A stretch of DNA of 64,000 nucleotides from Mycobacterium sp. DL592 (lineage in GTDB: Bacteria; Actinomycetota; Actinomycetes; Mycobacteriales; Mycobacteriaceae). Below, one piece after another: positions 34,401-43,950 of this stretch; the stretch's first letter is position 1; the number at the start of each line of letters is the position of its first letter. A program made the translations under genes and the position numbers. A model generated the notes under the pieces. It ran no database searches, was not told where the DNA came from, and was given only the letters and a program-made list of their open reading frames with translations. Location of the stretch: NCBI RefSeq assembly GCF_011694515.1, contig NZ_CP050192.1, forward strand, positions 4,231,064 to 4,295,063, in the 5' to 3' direction.

Positions 34401-35513
34401 ATCGCGATCACCGATGTCGCCGGGTATGCACATCTCAGTCGACAGGACACCGACGCTCTAGCCGCCGCACTCGATTCGATTCGAGCCGAGGTCGAGAGCT
34501 CCCGCGGTGCCCGCGACGCCGCCTATATCCGCAGAACCATTCTGTTCCAGCGGGCCCTGGACGTCGGGGCCCGGTTGCTGATCTTCGGCAGCCGCTCGCG
34601 GACGGGCTGGCTGCTGGGAACCGTCTCACTCGCGGTGGCCAAGAGCATCGAGAACATGGAGATCGGCCACAATGTCGGTCACGGGCAATGGGATTGGATG
34701 AACGACCCGGAAATCCACTCCACGGCCTGGGAGTGGGATATGGCGGGGCTGTCATCCCAGTGGCGCTACTCACACAACTACCGCCACCACGTGTTCACCA
34801 ACGTCGTCGACGTCGACGACGACCTCGGCTTCGGCATCATGCGCGTTAGCCGCGACGTCGCCTGGCAGCCACGCAATCTTGCCCAGCCGTTCCGCAACGT
34901 GTTGCTGGCCGTCATCTTCGAGTGGGGTATCGCCCTGCACGGACTGCACGCCGCGCACGAGCGGGCGGACTCCGATGACCAGCGGGCCGCGCAGAGCCAA
35001 GCCTTCAAGCGCAAGATCGGCCGTCAGGTCCTCAAGGACTACGTTGCGATCCCGGCGCTCAACGGAACTCGGTGGCGGCGGGCCTTGACCGCCAATGCGG
35101 CGGCGAACCTGCTGCGCAACCTCTGGGCCTACGCGGTGATCTTCTGCGGCCACTTTCCCGACGGCGCCGAGAAATTCACCGCCGCTGCCCTCGAGCAGGA
35201 GAGCAAGGGCGAGTGGTATGTGCGCCAGATGCTCGGCAGCGCCAACTTCAAGGCCGGACGGGTGCTGGCATTCCTCAGCGGCAACCTCTGCTACCAGATC
35301 GAACATCACCTGTTCCCCGATCTGCCCAGCAACCGCTACGCCGCGATCGCACGGCAGGTGCAGGCGCTGTGCGCCGACTACGGGCTGCCGTACACCACGG
35401 GATCGCTGCCGCGGCAGTTCTTCCTGGCCCAGCGGACCATCCTGAAGCTGGCGTTGCCGGACCGCTTCCTGGGAGCCGATCAGGAACTGCAGGTCAGCGC
35501 ACTGCAGCGTTGA
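34401..35513 (+). CDS. DesA3-like membrane fatty acid desaturase, apparent ATC start
   Basis: A 370-aa acyl-CoA desaturase very similar to M. tuberculosis DesA3 (stearoyl-CoA delta-9 desaturase). The three histidine boxes that hold the di-iron centre are present: EIGHNVGHGQWDWMNDPEIH, HNYRHH and CYQIEHHLFPDLPSNR. Two hydrophobic segments fit a membrane protein. The N-terminus aligns as (I/M)AITDVAGYAHL with DesA3 MAITDVDVFAHL, placing an ATC codon where DesA3 has ATG. GAGGA at 34390-34394 stands 6 bases before this ATC, and no in-frame ATG, GTG or TTG lies within about 100 bp upstream or 150 bp downstream. The stop overlaps the convergent kinase gene by 20 bp. Confidence 0.8.
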   Translation: MAITDVAGYAHLSRQDTDALAAALDSIRAEVESSRGARDAAYIRRTILFQRALDVGARLLIFGSRSRTGWLLGTVSLAVAKSIENMEIGHNVGHGQWDWMNDPEIHSTAWEWDMAGLSSQWRYSHNYRHHVFTNVVDVDDDLGFGIMRVSRDVAWQPRNLAQPFRNVLLAVIFEWGIALHGLHAAHERADSDDQRAAQSQAFKRKIGRQVLKDYVAIPALNGTRWRRALTANAAANLLRNLWAYAVIFCGHFPDGAEKFTAAALEQESKGEWYVRQMLGSANFKAGRVLAFLSGNLCYQIEHHLFPDLPSNRYAAIARQVQALCADYGLPYTTGSLPRQFFLAQRTILKLALPDRFLGADQELQVSALQR

Positions 35514-37299
35514 TCTGCGGCGCGTCGATCATGCCCATCTCCACACCCCACATGGTGGCGATGGTGCGATACTCGCCGGTCTCGATCAGATGCGCCAGGG
35601 CCAGCTTCAGCGACTGCGCCAGCCCGGAGTTCTTGGCCACCGGCCAGCCGTAGGGGGCGGAGTCGAACACCTCACCGGCGGCTTCGAGTTGGCCGCCGCT
35701 GGTCTTGATGGCGAACCCGGTGACCGGCGAGTCGGCCGACATCGCATCGACCTCGCCGGCCATCAGGGCGGTATTGAGGTCGTCCTGACGGGTGTAGACG
35801 ACCTTGGCGATCGGCGGCTTGCCTGCCGCCACACAGGCCGCGCTCTTGGCCGGGATCTCGGTGGTCTCCTGGATGGCGGCGTAGGCCACACCGACTTTCA
35901 GCCCGCACGCGTCGTCGGGGTTCACCGGGGCGCCGGGGCGCTGTGCCCACAGCGTGCCGGCCTGGAAGTAGGTGACGAAGTCGGCGGCGGCTTGGCGTTC
36001 CTTGGTATCGGTGAACGACGACATTCCCAGGTTGAAGTCACCGGCCCGCACCGAGGGGATGATCGCCTCGAACGCGGTCTCCTTGTATTCCGGTGTGAGA
36101 CCGAGGGTTCGGGCCATCGCGTTCATCAGGTCGATGTCGAAGCCGACGAGCTTGCCGTAGGCATCGATGAACTCGTTGGGGGCATACGGGGTGTTGACGC
36201 CGACCACCAGCCGCCCGGTCTTGCGGATGGCCTCGGGGACGGTGGCCGCGATCTCGGGGACAGCGCCGGCAGGTGCGGGCGGAGCCTGCGAGGACGACAG
36301 CGCACCGGCCAGGCTGGTGGGTGCGGTGGAGCCGCGGCCGTCGCCATCGCGCCACTGCCAGGCACCGATGCCGAGCGTCGCGACGAGCAGCACCGAGCCG
36401 GCGACGGCCAGCAGGACTTTCCCGGGAACCCGAATTCGCTTGGCGGGCAGGGAGTGCCGGCCCGACGTGCTCGTCTTGCGGACCGGCGTGTCGAGGGCTT
36501 TGCGGGCGGCGGCGGCCAGCTCACCAGCGCTCTGGTAGCGCTGTTCGAGCTTCTTGGCCATGCCCTTGGCGATGACCTCGTCGAAGGCGGCCAGCCGCGG
36601 GTCTTTGTCGGACGGTTTGGGCGCGGGTTTGCGGATGTGCCCGGCGATCTGCTGTTCCATGCTGTCCGACGGATAAGGCCGCGACCCGGTAAGACATTCG
36701 TAGAGCACGCATGCCAGTGCGTAGATGTCGGCGCGCGGGTCGGCCTGGCCGCCGTCGAAGCGTTCGGGGGCCATATAGGCCAGGGTTCCCAGCGTGCTGC
36801 CCGCGGTGGTCAGTCCGTTCTCGCCCGCGGTGCGGGCCAGGCCGAAGTCGATGAGATAGGCGAACTGGCGGTCGGTGATCAGGATGTTGGAAGGTTTGAT
36901 GTCACGGTGGATCAGGCCGGTGGCATGCGCGGCGTCCAGGGCGGCCGCGACCTGCTCGACGACGTGGACGGCGTAGGCCGGGTCGAGGACCTTCGTATCG
37001 GTGAGGGTGGCACCCAGCGGGCGGCCCTCGATGAGGCGCATGTCGAGATAGAGGCGGCCGTCGATTTCGCCGTAGCCGTGGATGGGCACCACGTGGGGTT
37101 CGTTGAGGGCGGCAGCGGCCTGGGCTTCGCGGCGGAAGCGTTGCTGGAAGGTGGTGTCCTCGGCGAGATGGTGCGGGAGGACCTTGAGTGCCACGATCCG
37201 GTCGGTTTTGGTGTCGAAAGCGCGGTAGACCTCGCCCATGCCGCCCCGACCTATCAGCTCACGCAGCTGATAGTGCCCGAATGGCGTGGCATCCACCAT
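35494..37299 (-). CDS. Receptor Ser/Thr protein kinase with extracytoplasmic solute-binding (SBP_bac_3) domain
   Basis: A 601-aa transmembrane kinase. Residues 8-270 form a PknB-type kinase with G17-R-G-G-M-G22, Lys39, Glu58, HRDIKPSN at 131-138, DFG at 151-153 and APE at 177-179. A basic juxtamembrane stretch leads to one transmembrane helix (about 299-320). Residues about 350-595 form a family 3 amino-acid-type solute-binding domain (LVVGVNTPYAPNEFIDAYGK, LVGFDIDLMNAMARTLGL, FTDTKERQAAADFVTYFQAG, NTALMAGEVDAMSADSPVTG). The design predicts direct sensing of a small external ligand by a kinase. GAGGAG precedes ATG 37299. It is divergent from the mce operon. Confidence 0.85.
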   Translation of the reverse strand: MVDATPFGHYQLRELIGRGGMGEVYRAFDTKTDRIVALKVLPHHLAEDTTFQQRFRREAQAAAALNEPHVVPIHGYGEIDGRLYLDMRLIEGRPLGATLTDTKVLDPAYAVHVVEQVAAALDAAHATGLIHRDIKPSNILITDRQFAYLIDFGLARTAGENGLTTAGSTLGTLAYMAPERFDGGQADPRADIYALACVLYECLTGSRPYPSDSMEQQIAGHIRKPAPKPSDKDPRLAAFDEVIAKGMAKKLEQRYQSAGELAAAARKALDTPVRKTSTSGRHSLPAKRIRVPGKVLLAVAGSVLLVATLGIGAWQWRDGDGRGSTAPTSLAGALSSSQAPPAPAGAVPEIAATVPEAIRKTGRLVVGVNTPYAPNEFIDAYGKLVGFDIDLMNAMARTLGLTPEYKETAFEAIIPSVRAGDFNLGMSSFTDTKERQAAADFVTYFQAGTLWAQRPGAPVNPDDACGLKVGVAYAAIQETTEIPAKSAACVAAGKPPIAKVVYTRQDDLNTALMAGEVDAMSADSPVTGFAIKTSGGQLEAAGEVFDSAPYGWPVAKNSGLAQSLKLALAHLIETGEYRTIATMWGVEMGMIDAPQINAAVR

Positions 37300-37513
37300 G
37301 TACTCCTCGCCAACCCTGTGACCGTCGATTGAAGTTACCGCACGTTTGCCAGGGACGCCCTAGGGTCCGCTGAGGTGCTGTGGGCATGGCTTCTCGCCAC
37401 CCGAGGCCGCGAGTGTGCGTTCTCGTACGCCTTGCGCGGCGTGTTGCGTATGCCGTTGCACACTCGGCGGTCGGGAGGCATCCCAATTAAGTGAATCAAT
37501 ATTCTTCATTCCC

Positions 37514-37543
37514 TTGACGGCGCAGCCGGGCGGGTCCTACGGT
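37514..37543 (+). promoter_or_regulatory. Putative sigma-A promoter of the mce operon
   Basis: TTGACG at 37514-37519, an 18-bp spacer and TACGGT at 37538-37543 form a plausible -35/-10 pair about 115 bp upstream of the first YrbE gene. Just upstream is an AT-rich patch at 37485-37510 with a GAAT-CAAT-ATTC inverted repeat, unusual for this genome and a candidate regulator site. The remainder of the 364-bp gap (37300-37663) holds nothing else I recognise. Confidence 0.5.
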
Positions 37544-37663
37544 GACGCAAGGCGCACCAAAGGGATCATCAGCACGTCCGTTTCCTCGACGCGCGGACTG
37601 ATCGTCAACAACCCTCAGGGACAACAGCTTTGGTAACGCGCTCGTCATCACATAGCCGCCGCG

Positions 37664-38515
37664 ATGGCTAGTCAGCAACCAGCTGTCCGAGAGGGCGCCG
37701 AGGCCATCGAGAACTGGGTCGGCGGCTATGTCACTCGCCACCCGCTGGCGTCCCTGACGACCGTCGGCCAGCAGTTCGTTCTGGGTGTGCGCACCGTCCA
37801 ATACTTGATCATCGACCTGGCCACCGGCCGCTTCCCCTGGCGGGAATTCGTCCGCCAGGGCGCCTTCATGGCCGGCACCGCCGTGGTACCCACCGTTCTG
37901 GTCGCATTGCCAGTCGGGGTCACCCTGTCGATCCAGTTTGCCTTGCTCGCCGGACAAGTCGGGGCCACCTCGCTGGCCGGCGCCGCCAGCGGTCTGGCCG
38001 TCATCCGGCAGGCCGCCTCGCTGGTCGCCGCGATCCTGATGGCCGCGGCCGTCGGCTCGGCGATCACCGCCGATCTGGGCTCGCGCACGATGCGCGAAGA
38101 GATCGACGCCATGGAGGTCATGGGTGTCTCGGTGATCCGCCGCCTGGTGGTGCCCCGCTTCGCCGCCGCGATCATGATCGGCGTCGCGCTAACGGGTGTG
38201 GTGTGCTTCGTCGGGTTCCTGGCCAGCTACCTGTTCAACGTGTACTTCCAGAACGGCGCACCCGGCAGCTTCGTGGCCACCTTCGCGTCGTTCACCACCC
38301 CCGGTGACATGATCCTGGCCCTGCTCAAGGCGGTCGTGTTCGGGGCGATTGTGGCGGTGGTGTCCAGCCAGAAAGGTCTTGCCACCCAGGGCGGCCCGAC
38401 CGGGGTGGCCAACTCGGTTAATGCTGCCGTCGTGGAGTCGATCCTCATCCTGATGATCGTCAACGTCGTCATCAGCCAGCTCTACAACATGCTGTTCCCG
38501 AGGATGGGGTTGTAG
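37664..38515 (+). CDS. yrbEA: YrbEA-type Mce transporter permease
   Basis: A 283-aa MlaE/YrbE family permease with about five to six transmembrane helices and the conserved signature EEIDAMEVMGVSVIRRLVVP in the middle. It pairs with YrbEB to form the membrane channel of an Mce lipid importer driven by the MceG ATPase encoded elsewhere. First gene of a colinear operon of at least eight mce genes; the next gene starts on the base after its stop. The Mce cluster number cannot be assigned from sequence alone. Confidence 0.9.
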   Translation: MASQQPAVREGAEAIENWVGGYVTRHPLASLTTVGQQFVLGVRTVQYLIIDLATGRFPWREFVRQGAFMAGTAVVPTVLVALPVGVTLSIQFALLAGQVGATSLAGAASGLAVIRQAASLVAAILMAAAVGSAITADLGSRTMREEIDAMEVMGVSVIRRLVVPRFAAAIMIGVALTGVVCFVGFLASYLFNVYFQNGAPGSFVATFASFTTPGDMILALLKAVVFGAIVAVVSSQKGLATQGGPTGVANSVNAAVVESILILMIVNVVISQLYNMLFPRMGL

Positions 38516-39370
38516 GTGTCTGTGGCGACCTTCTCCCCGTTCGGCGCCCGGCTCGGCACCCTCGCCAAGGCGGCCTCCGCGCCGATCCTGCGGCTCGGGC
38601 ACATTCTGGTGTTCTTCGTCCGCGCGGTCGCTGCGGTGCCGATCGTGCTGCGGCACTACCGCGCCGAGTTCGGGCGGCTGCTCTCCGATATCGCCTGGGG
38701 CAACGGCTCGCTGGTCGTCGGCGGCGGCACGGCCGGGGTGGCGGTGGTCCTGGGTATGACGGTCGGCGCGATCGTCGGTATCGAGGGCTACAACTTCCTG
38801 AACCTGCTCGGGCTGGGGCCGGCTACTGGCATCATCTCGTCACTGGTGAACACCCGCGAACTCGCGCCGATCGCCGCGGCGCTGGCCTTCGCCACCCAGG
38901 GCGGCTGCCGGTTCACCGCGCAGCTGGGGTCAATGCGGATCGCCGAGGAGATCGACGCCCTGGACTCGCTGGCGATCCGGCCGATCCCCTATCTGGTGAC
39001 CACCCGGCTGATGGCCTCGGTGGTGGCCGTAATCCCCTTGTACGTTTTGTGTTTGGCGGTGAGCTACCTGACCACCCAGGTCGTCGTCGAGCTCATCAGC
39101 GGCGGCGCATCCGGGGCCTACCTGCACTACTTCACGCTGATGCTGTCGGGCACCGACGTGCTGTACTCGCTGCTGAAGGCGGTCGTATTCGTCTGGATCG
39201 CCTCGACCATCCAGTGCTACTACGGTTTCTACGCCAGCGGCGGCCCGGAAGGTGTCGGTATCGCCGCCGGGCATGCGATGCGGGCGGCCATCACCGTGGT
39301 GATCATCGTCAACATGCTGATGACGATGGCGTTGTGGAGCGTGGACGCCGGCGCGAGGTTCGGCGGGTAG
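38516..39370 (+). CDS. yrbEB: YrbEB-type Mce transporter permease
   Basis: A 284-aa partner permease. It carries the YrbEB pattern: NFLNLLGLGPATGIISSLVN, TRELAPIAAALAFATQGGCR and EEIDALDSLAIRPIPYLVTT. Helices alternate as in YrbEA. GTG 38516 directly abuts the yrbEA stop and the MceA-type gene follows without a gap, so translation is coupled throughout. Confidence 0.9.
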   Translation: MSVATFSPFGARLGTLAKAASAPILRLGHILVFFVRAVAAVPIVLRHYRAEFGRLLSDIAWGNGSLVVGGGTAGVAVVLGMTVGAIVGIEGYNFLNLLGLGPATGIISSLVNTRELAPIAAALAFATQGGCRFTAQLGSMRIAEEIDALDSLAIRPIPYLVTTRLMASVVAVIPLYVLCLAVSYLTTQVVVELISGGASGAYLHYFTLMLSGTDVLYSLLKAVVFVWIASTIQCYYGFYASGGPEGVGIAAGHAMRAAITVVIIVNMLMTMALWSVDAGARFGG

Positions 39371-40744
39371 ATGGGCAACTCCTACGAACTCGACGGGCGC
39401 GGGCCCTCGGATCGTCAGCTGCTGGCCTGCGGGCTTGCCGTGCTGCTCGCCGCGGCCCTGATCACCACGCTGTTGGTGGTGAAGTCGACCGGCCGGCTCA
39501 ACAACTATGTGCGGGTGGTGGCCGACCTGCTCAACGTCGGCGACGGGCTGCCGCAGAAGTCCGACGTGAAGTACCACGGGGTGCTCGTCGGCTCGGTCGA
39601 CAACGTGACCCCGGCCGCCAACGGGAGCCCCAACTACGTCCGCATCGACCTCAAACCCGAGTATGCCCAATCGATTCCGGCCTCGGTCACCGCACGGGTG
39701 GTGCCCAGCAACGTGTTCGCGGTGTCCTCGGTGCAGCTCGTCGCCGACGGCGCCGGGCCGCCCATCGCCCCGGGTGCGCACATCCCCGAGGACACCGCCC
39801 TGCCGACGGTGCTGTTCCAGACCACCATCAGCAAGCTGCGCGACGTGCTGGCAGCCGCCGGCCGCGGTCGCGACGACACCAGCGTCGGCATCCTGGCCGC
39901 GGTCAACGCCGCCACCGAGAACCGGCGGGGCAAGCTGCTCACCGGCGGCGCGCAGCTCAGCCGGCTGCTCGACGAACTCAACTCCGTCATCAGCACCGAG
40001 CCGGGCCCGTCGACGGTGTCGGCGTTGATCGACGCCACCCACGGGCTGGCCGCCACCGCACCCGACCTGCTGGACGCGCTGCACCAGGCCGTCGCGCCGA
40101 TGCAGGTGCTGGCCGAGAAGCGTTCGGCGCTAGCCACTTTGATCGCCGGCGGCGCCAACACCGTCGGCACCACCCGCACCGCTGTCGACAACCACATCGA
40201 CCAGCTGACCGGAATCACCACCCACCTGACCCCGGTGCTGGGCAGCCTGGCGATGAACGCCGGCAAGTTCGTCCCGGCGTTCACCAAATTGAACGACCTG
40301 TCCCACAAGTTCTTCGACGAGGTGTGGATCCCCGAGATCGAGGCCGGCAACATGCGGATCAACCTGTCGCTGACGCCGAGCTCCACCTACACCCGCGCCG
40401 ACTGCCCGCGCTACGGCCAGCTGTGGGGGCCCAGCTGCTTCACCGCCCCGCAGATCGTCGTGCGGCCCGATCTGCCGGAGATCCTGATGCCGCAGAATTA
40501 CCAGCCGCCCAAGGATCTGGCTCCGCCGCCGGGGACCGTCATCGGCGCCGACGGCAATCTGGTGGCCACCGGCCCGCCGCTGCTCAATCCCCACCCGAAC
40601 CTCACCGACCCCAATCCACCTGTCCCGCCGTGGCTTTCACCCGCGCTGCGGGTGCCGGGCACCGCCGACCCGGACAACACCCCGGCGCCGCCCGCTCCCC
40701 CGGCGCCGCTGCCTGCCGAGGCCGACCCGGGAGGCCCCCGATGA
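39371..40744 (+). CDS. mceA: MceA-type MCE family protein
   Basis: A 457-aa protein with one N-terminal transmembrane helix (LLACGLAVLLAAALITTLLV), an MCE beta-barrel domain (about residues 45-130, GDGLPQKSDVKYHGVLVGSV), a long helical region (about 150-330) and a Pro-rich C-terminus (PPAPPAPLPAEADP). MceA-F proteins assemble into a periplasmic tube for lipid or sterol transfer. A CPRYGQLWGPSC segment with two cysteines could form a disulfide. The stop overlaps the mceB start by 4 bp. Confidence 0.9.
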   Translation: MGNSYELDGRGPSDRQLLACGLAVLLAAALITTLLVVKSTGRLNNYVRVVADLLNVGDGLPQKSDVKYHGVLVGSVDNVTPAANGSPNYVRIDLKPEYAQSIPASVTARVVPSNVFAVSSVQLVADGAGPPIAPGAHIPEDTALPTVLFQTTISKLRDVLAAAGRGRDDTSVGILAAVNAATENRRGKLLTGGAQLSRLLDELNSVISTEPGPSTVSALIDATHGLAATAPDLLDALHQAVAPMQVLAEKRSALATLIAGGANTVGTTRTAVDNHIDQLTGITTHLTPVLGSLAMNAGKFVPAFTKLNDLSHKFFDEVWIPEIEAGNMRINLSLTPSSTYTRADCPRYGQLWGPSCFTAPQIVVRPDLPEILMPQNYQPPKDLAPPPGTVIGADGNLVATGPPLLNPHPNLTDPNPPVPPWLSPALRVPGTADPDNTPAPPAPPAPLPAEADPGGPR

Positions 40745-41796
40745 AGATCCGCGGCCCGCTGATCGGGCTGTCACTGTTCATGGTGGTCGCGGTGGCGGTG
40801 ACCTGGCTGGTGTATGCGACGCTGCGCCGCGACGTCGCCGGGCCGACCACCCCGTATGCGGCGATGTTCACCGACGTCTACGGGCTGCGTGAGGGCGACG
40901 ACGTCCGGATGGCCGGCGTGCGAGTGGGCCGGGTCGAAAAGATCGAACTGCAAGGCAAGTTGGCGAAGGTGTCGTTCGTCGTGCAGAACGACCAGCGGCT
41001 GTTCGGCAACACGGTGGCGTCGGTGACCTACCAGAACATCGTCGGCCAGCGCTATGTCGGGTTGTCGCTGGGCAAGACCGGCGACACCGGGCCGCTGCCG
41101 GCCAACAGCACCATCCCCGTCGAGCGCACCGACCCGTCCTTCGACGTCACCACCCTGCTCAACGGTTACGAACCGCTCTTCAGCGTCCTCAACCCGCAGG
41201 ACGCCGACAATCTGACCAAAGGGGTGATCGCCTCGCTGCAGGGAGATGACGCTTCGATCATGCAGCTGGTGTCGCAAACCTCCACTCTCACTGACACATT
41301 CGCTGGCCGCGACCAGGTGCTCGGTGACGTGATCACCCAGCTGAACACGGTGATGGGCAATCTGTCCGCCCAGAACGGACACCTGGATCAGGTGCTGGCA
41401 CAGACCAGCCACGCGGTGTCGGACTTCGATGCCCGCCGCCCGGAGCTGGTGGCCTCCACAGGGTCGCTGACACGGGTGATGCAGCAGCTGGCCAGCGTCA
41501 CCGACACCGCATCCCCGACGCTGAACCAGATGCTCACCCGCCAGCCCGGTTTCACCGGCCACCTGCTCGACATCGAGCCGCAGCTGGCGTTCACCGCCAA
41601 CAATCTGCCGCTGATGTTGAAGGGGCTGGCCCGCATCACCAGCGAGGGCGCCTACGCCAACGCCTACGCCTGCGACCTGAACGCCACCGGCTTCTTCCCC
41701 GGCCTCAACGACGTGGTGCCGATCATCGTCGACGCGGCCACACCCGGGAACAAGGCCTGGTACTCCCCGCGATGCAGGAATGCCGGCAATGGCTGA
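40741..41796 (+). CDS. mceB: MceB-type MCE family protein
   Basis: A 351-aa MCE protein: N-terminal helix (LIGLSLFMVVAVAVTWLVY), MCE domain (about residues 35-115, DVYGLREGDDVRMAGVRVGR) and a helical segment with many leucines and serines. ANAYACDLNATGFF near the end is typical of MceB. ATG 40741 overlaps the mceA stop (ATGA). It is one subunit of the predicted hetero-hexamer. Confidence 0.9.
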   Translation: MKIRGPLIGLSLFMVVAVAVTWLVYATLRRDVAGPTTPYAAMFTDVYGLREGDDVRMAGVRVGRVEKIELQGKLAKVSFVVQNDQRLFGNTVASVTYQNIVGQRYVGLSLGKTGDTGPLPANSTIPVERTDPSFDVTTLLNGYEPLFSVLNPQDADNLTKGVIASLQGDDASIMQLVSQTSTLTDTFAGRDQVLGDVITQLNTVMGNLSAQNGHLDQVLAQTSHAVSDFDARRPELVASTGSLTRVMQQLASVTDTASPTLNQMLTRQPGFTGHLLDIEPQLAFTANNLPLMLKGLARITSEGAYANAYACDLNATGFFPGLNDVVPIIVDAATPGNKAWYSPRCRNAGNG

Positions 41797-42835
41797 GGGC
41801 TCGCTGCTGGCCCGGCTCCGCAGCCGGCGGTTGGAAAGCTACAACGCGACGTGGCTCGGCCTGATCGCCGTGGCCGTCGTCAGCGTGGTCGTCGGCGCGA
41901 TGCTGCTGGCCAACGCCACCAACGTCGGGCACCGGCACTACACCGCGAAGTTCCTGCAGGCCGCGGCGCTGCAGACCGGCAATCCGATCACGATCGGGGG
42001 CATTCAGGTCGGCAAGGTCACCAGCATGAAGCTGGCCGGTGACCACGTGGAGGCCGGTCTGGAGGTCCGCGACGACGTGGTGCTGGGTGCGGAGTCGAAG
42101 GCGGTCATCAAGGTGGCCACCATTCTGGGTTCGCGCTATCTGGCGCTGGTGCCCGAGGACGGCGGCACGTTGCCGAACAACACCTTTGACCTGGCGCACA
42201 CCGAGGTGCCCTACGACCTGCAGGCCGCGCTGGCCGACGTGTCGACGACCTACCAGCAGGTCGACACCGACGCGTTCGCGCAGTCGCTGGGGATTCTCGG
42301 CAAGCAGATGCAGGGGCTGCCCGCGGTGGTGCCGCAGGCCATGCAGAACATCCACATCCTGTCCACGGTGATCGCCGACCGCCGCGACCAACTGGGGCAG
42401 CTGCTGAAAAGCACGGAGCTGGTGAGCACCACGCTGGAGCGTCAGCACGCCAACATCGCGGCGATGATCAACCAGGGCCAGGATCTGATCGGCCAGTTCG
42501 TCGCCCGCAGCGCGTCGTTTCACGCCATGCTCGCCGCGTTGACCGACCTGGTGAACACCATGAGCACCACGGTGGTCGACAACCGGGCCGAATTCGACCG
42601 GACCGTCGCCAACCTCAGTCAGCTGACCACCCTGCTGGCCCAGCACGACGACCTGCTGCGTAGCATCCTGCAGTCGGGCCCGGTTGCGTTGCGCGGCTTC
42701 GCCAATGCCACCGGAACCGGTAACGCGATGGACTTCAACACACCCGCCGGCCTGGCCGTCGACTCGTGGATGTGCGCCATCAGCGGACGGGCCAAGCAGT
42801 TCGGGATGATCCAGTACTTCAAGGACTGCCAATGA
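41789..42835 (+). CDS. mceC: MceC-type MCE family protein
   Basis: A 348-aa MCE protein with an N-terminal helix (WLGLIAVAVVSVVVGAMLL), MCE domain (about residues 45-120, QTGNPITIGGIQVGKVTSMK) and a helical tail; it ends in the conserved MCAISGRAKQFGMIQYFKDC type sequence. ATG 41789 is preferred because AGGA stands 9 bases before it; ATG 41780 would leave no spacing. It overlaps mceB by 8 bp and mceD by 4 bp. Confidence 0.88.
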   Translation: MAEGSLLARLRSRRLESYNATWLGLIAVAVVSVVVGAMLLANATNVGHRHYTAKFLQAAALQTGNPITIGGIQVGKVTSMKLAGDHVEAGLEVRDDVVLGAESKAVIKVATILGSRYLALVPEDGGTLPNNTFDLAHTEVPYDLQAALADVSTTYQQVDTDAFAQSLGILGKQMQGLPAVVPQAMQNIHILSTVIADRRDQLGQLLKSTELVSTTLERQHANIAAMINQGQDLIGQFVARSASFHAMLAALTDLVNTMSTTVVDNRAEFDRTVANLSQLTTLLAQHDDLLRSILQSGPVALRGFANATGTGNAMDFNTPAGLAVDSWMCAISGRAKQFGMIQYFKDCQ

Positions 42836-43950
42836 CACGGGCGCGGGTCAAGCTGGTCGCCATCACCGCGGCGGCCGTGGTGCTGGTGGCCTCGGCGGCC
42901 ACCGCGGCGTGGGTGTACTTCCGGTCGGCCTCCGACCACATCACGGTGACCGCCCAATTCGACAGTGCGGCAGGGCTGTACGTGAACAACACGGTTGCGG
43001 TGCTGGGGATGCCGGTAGGCAAGGTCACCGCTATCACACCGAAGAGCGGCTACGTCGAAGTCGAGTTCACCGTCGACCGGGATGTGAAGATTCCGGCCGA
43101 CGCCCAGGCCGTCACGGTGTCGACGTCGATCCTGACCGACCGGCAGATCGAGCTGACGCCGCCGTATCGCGACGGCCCGACGCTGGCCGACCACGACACC
43201 ATCGGGCTGCCCCGGACCAAGACGCCGGTCGAGTTCGCCCGGGTGCTCGGCGTGCTCGACAAGATCTCCAGCTCGCTCAAGGGTGACGGCACCGGCAACG
43301 GCCCCGTCGCCGACGTGCTGAACTCCGGGGCGGCGATCGCCGACGGCAACGGCGAGAAGATCAAGTCGGCGCTCGATCAGCTGTCGAATGCGTTGCGGCT
43401 CAGCGCCGACGGCGGCACCCAGACCCGCGACCAGCTGACCACCATCGTGCGCAATCTGAGCTCGCTGATGCAGGCCGCCGCCGACAACGACGCGACGCTG
43501 CGCGACTTCGGCTCCACCGTGCGCCAACTCAGCCAGATCGTCAACGACGAGGACTTCGGCAGCGGCAGCACCGGCAAGAAGATGAACACCCTGCTGGCGC
43601 AGGTCGGAGACTTCCTGGAGAAGAACCGCGATCACATCAAGGCGATCGTCGCCAACGGCCACACGTCGGCGGGCACGCTCGTCGACCGCCAGCGTGACCT
43701 GGCCGAGTTCCTCGACGTCGCGCCGCTGACCCTGGACAACATGTACAACATCGTCGACCAGAACAACGGCGCCGCCCGCGCCCGGGTGCTCACCGACCGG
43801 GTGCTGTTCGACAGCCAGAGCGTCAAGGAAGTCTGCAACCTGATGGGGCTGCGGCAGTTGGGTTGCAGCACCGGCACCCTGCAGGACTTCGGGCCGGACT
43901 TCGGTCTGACCTACGTGCTGGACGGTATGGCAGCGATGGGGCAGAAATGA
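42832..43950 (+). CDS. mceD: MceD-type MCE family protein
   Basis: A 372-aa MCE protein: N-terminal helix (VAITAAAVVLVASAATAAWV), MCE domain (about residues 35-115, AAGLYVNNTVAVLGMPVGKV) and a long helical domain with NNGAARARVLTDRVLFDSQS near the end. The ATG overlaps the mceC stop and its own stop overlaps the mceE start, each by 4 bp. Confidence 0.9.
   Translation: MTRARVKLVAITAAAVVLVASAATAAWVYFRSASDHITVTAQFDSAAGLYVNNTVAVLGMPVGKVTAITPKSGYVEVEFTVDRDVKIPADAQAVTVSTSILTDRQIELTPPYRDGPTLADHDTIGLPRTKTPVEFARVLGVLDKISSSLKGDGTGNGPVADVLNSGAAIADGNGEKIKSALDQLSNALRLSADGGTQTRDQLTTIVRNLSSLMQAAADNDATLRDFGSTVRQLSQIVNDEDFGSGSTGKKMNTLLAQVGDFLEKNRDHIKAIVANGHTSAGTLVDRQRDLAEFLDVAPLTLDNMYNIVDQNNGAARARVLTDRVLFDSQSVKEVCNLMGLRQLGCSTGTLQDFGPDFGLTYVLDGMAAMGQK

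Noticed and set aside
39049..40740. A + strand frame leading into mceB
   Set aside because: It is an out-of-frame shadow of yrbEB/mceA; mceB begins at ATG 40741 overlapping the mceA stop.
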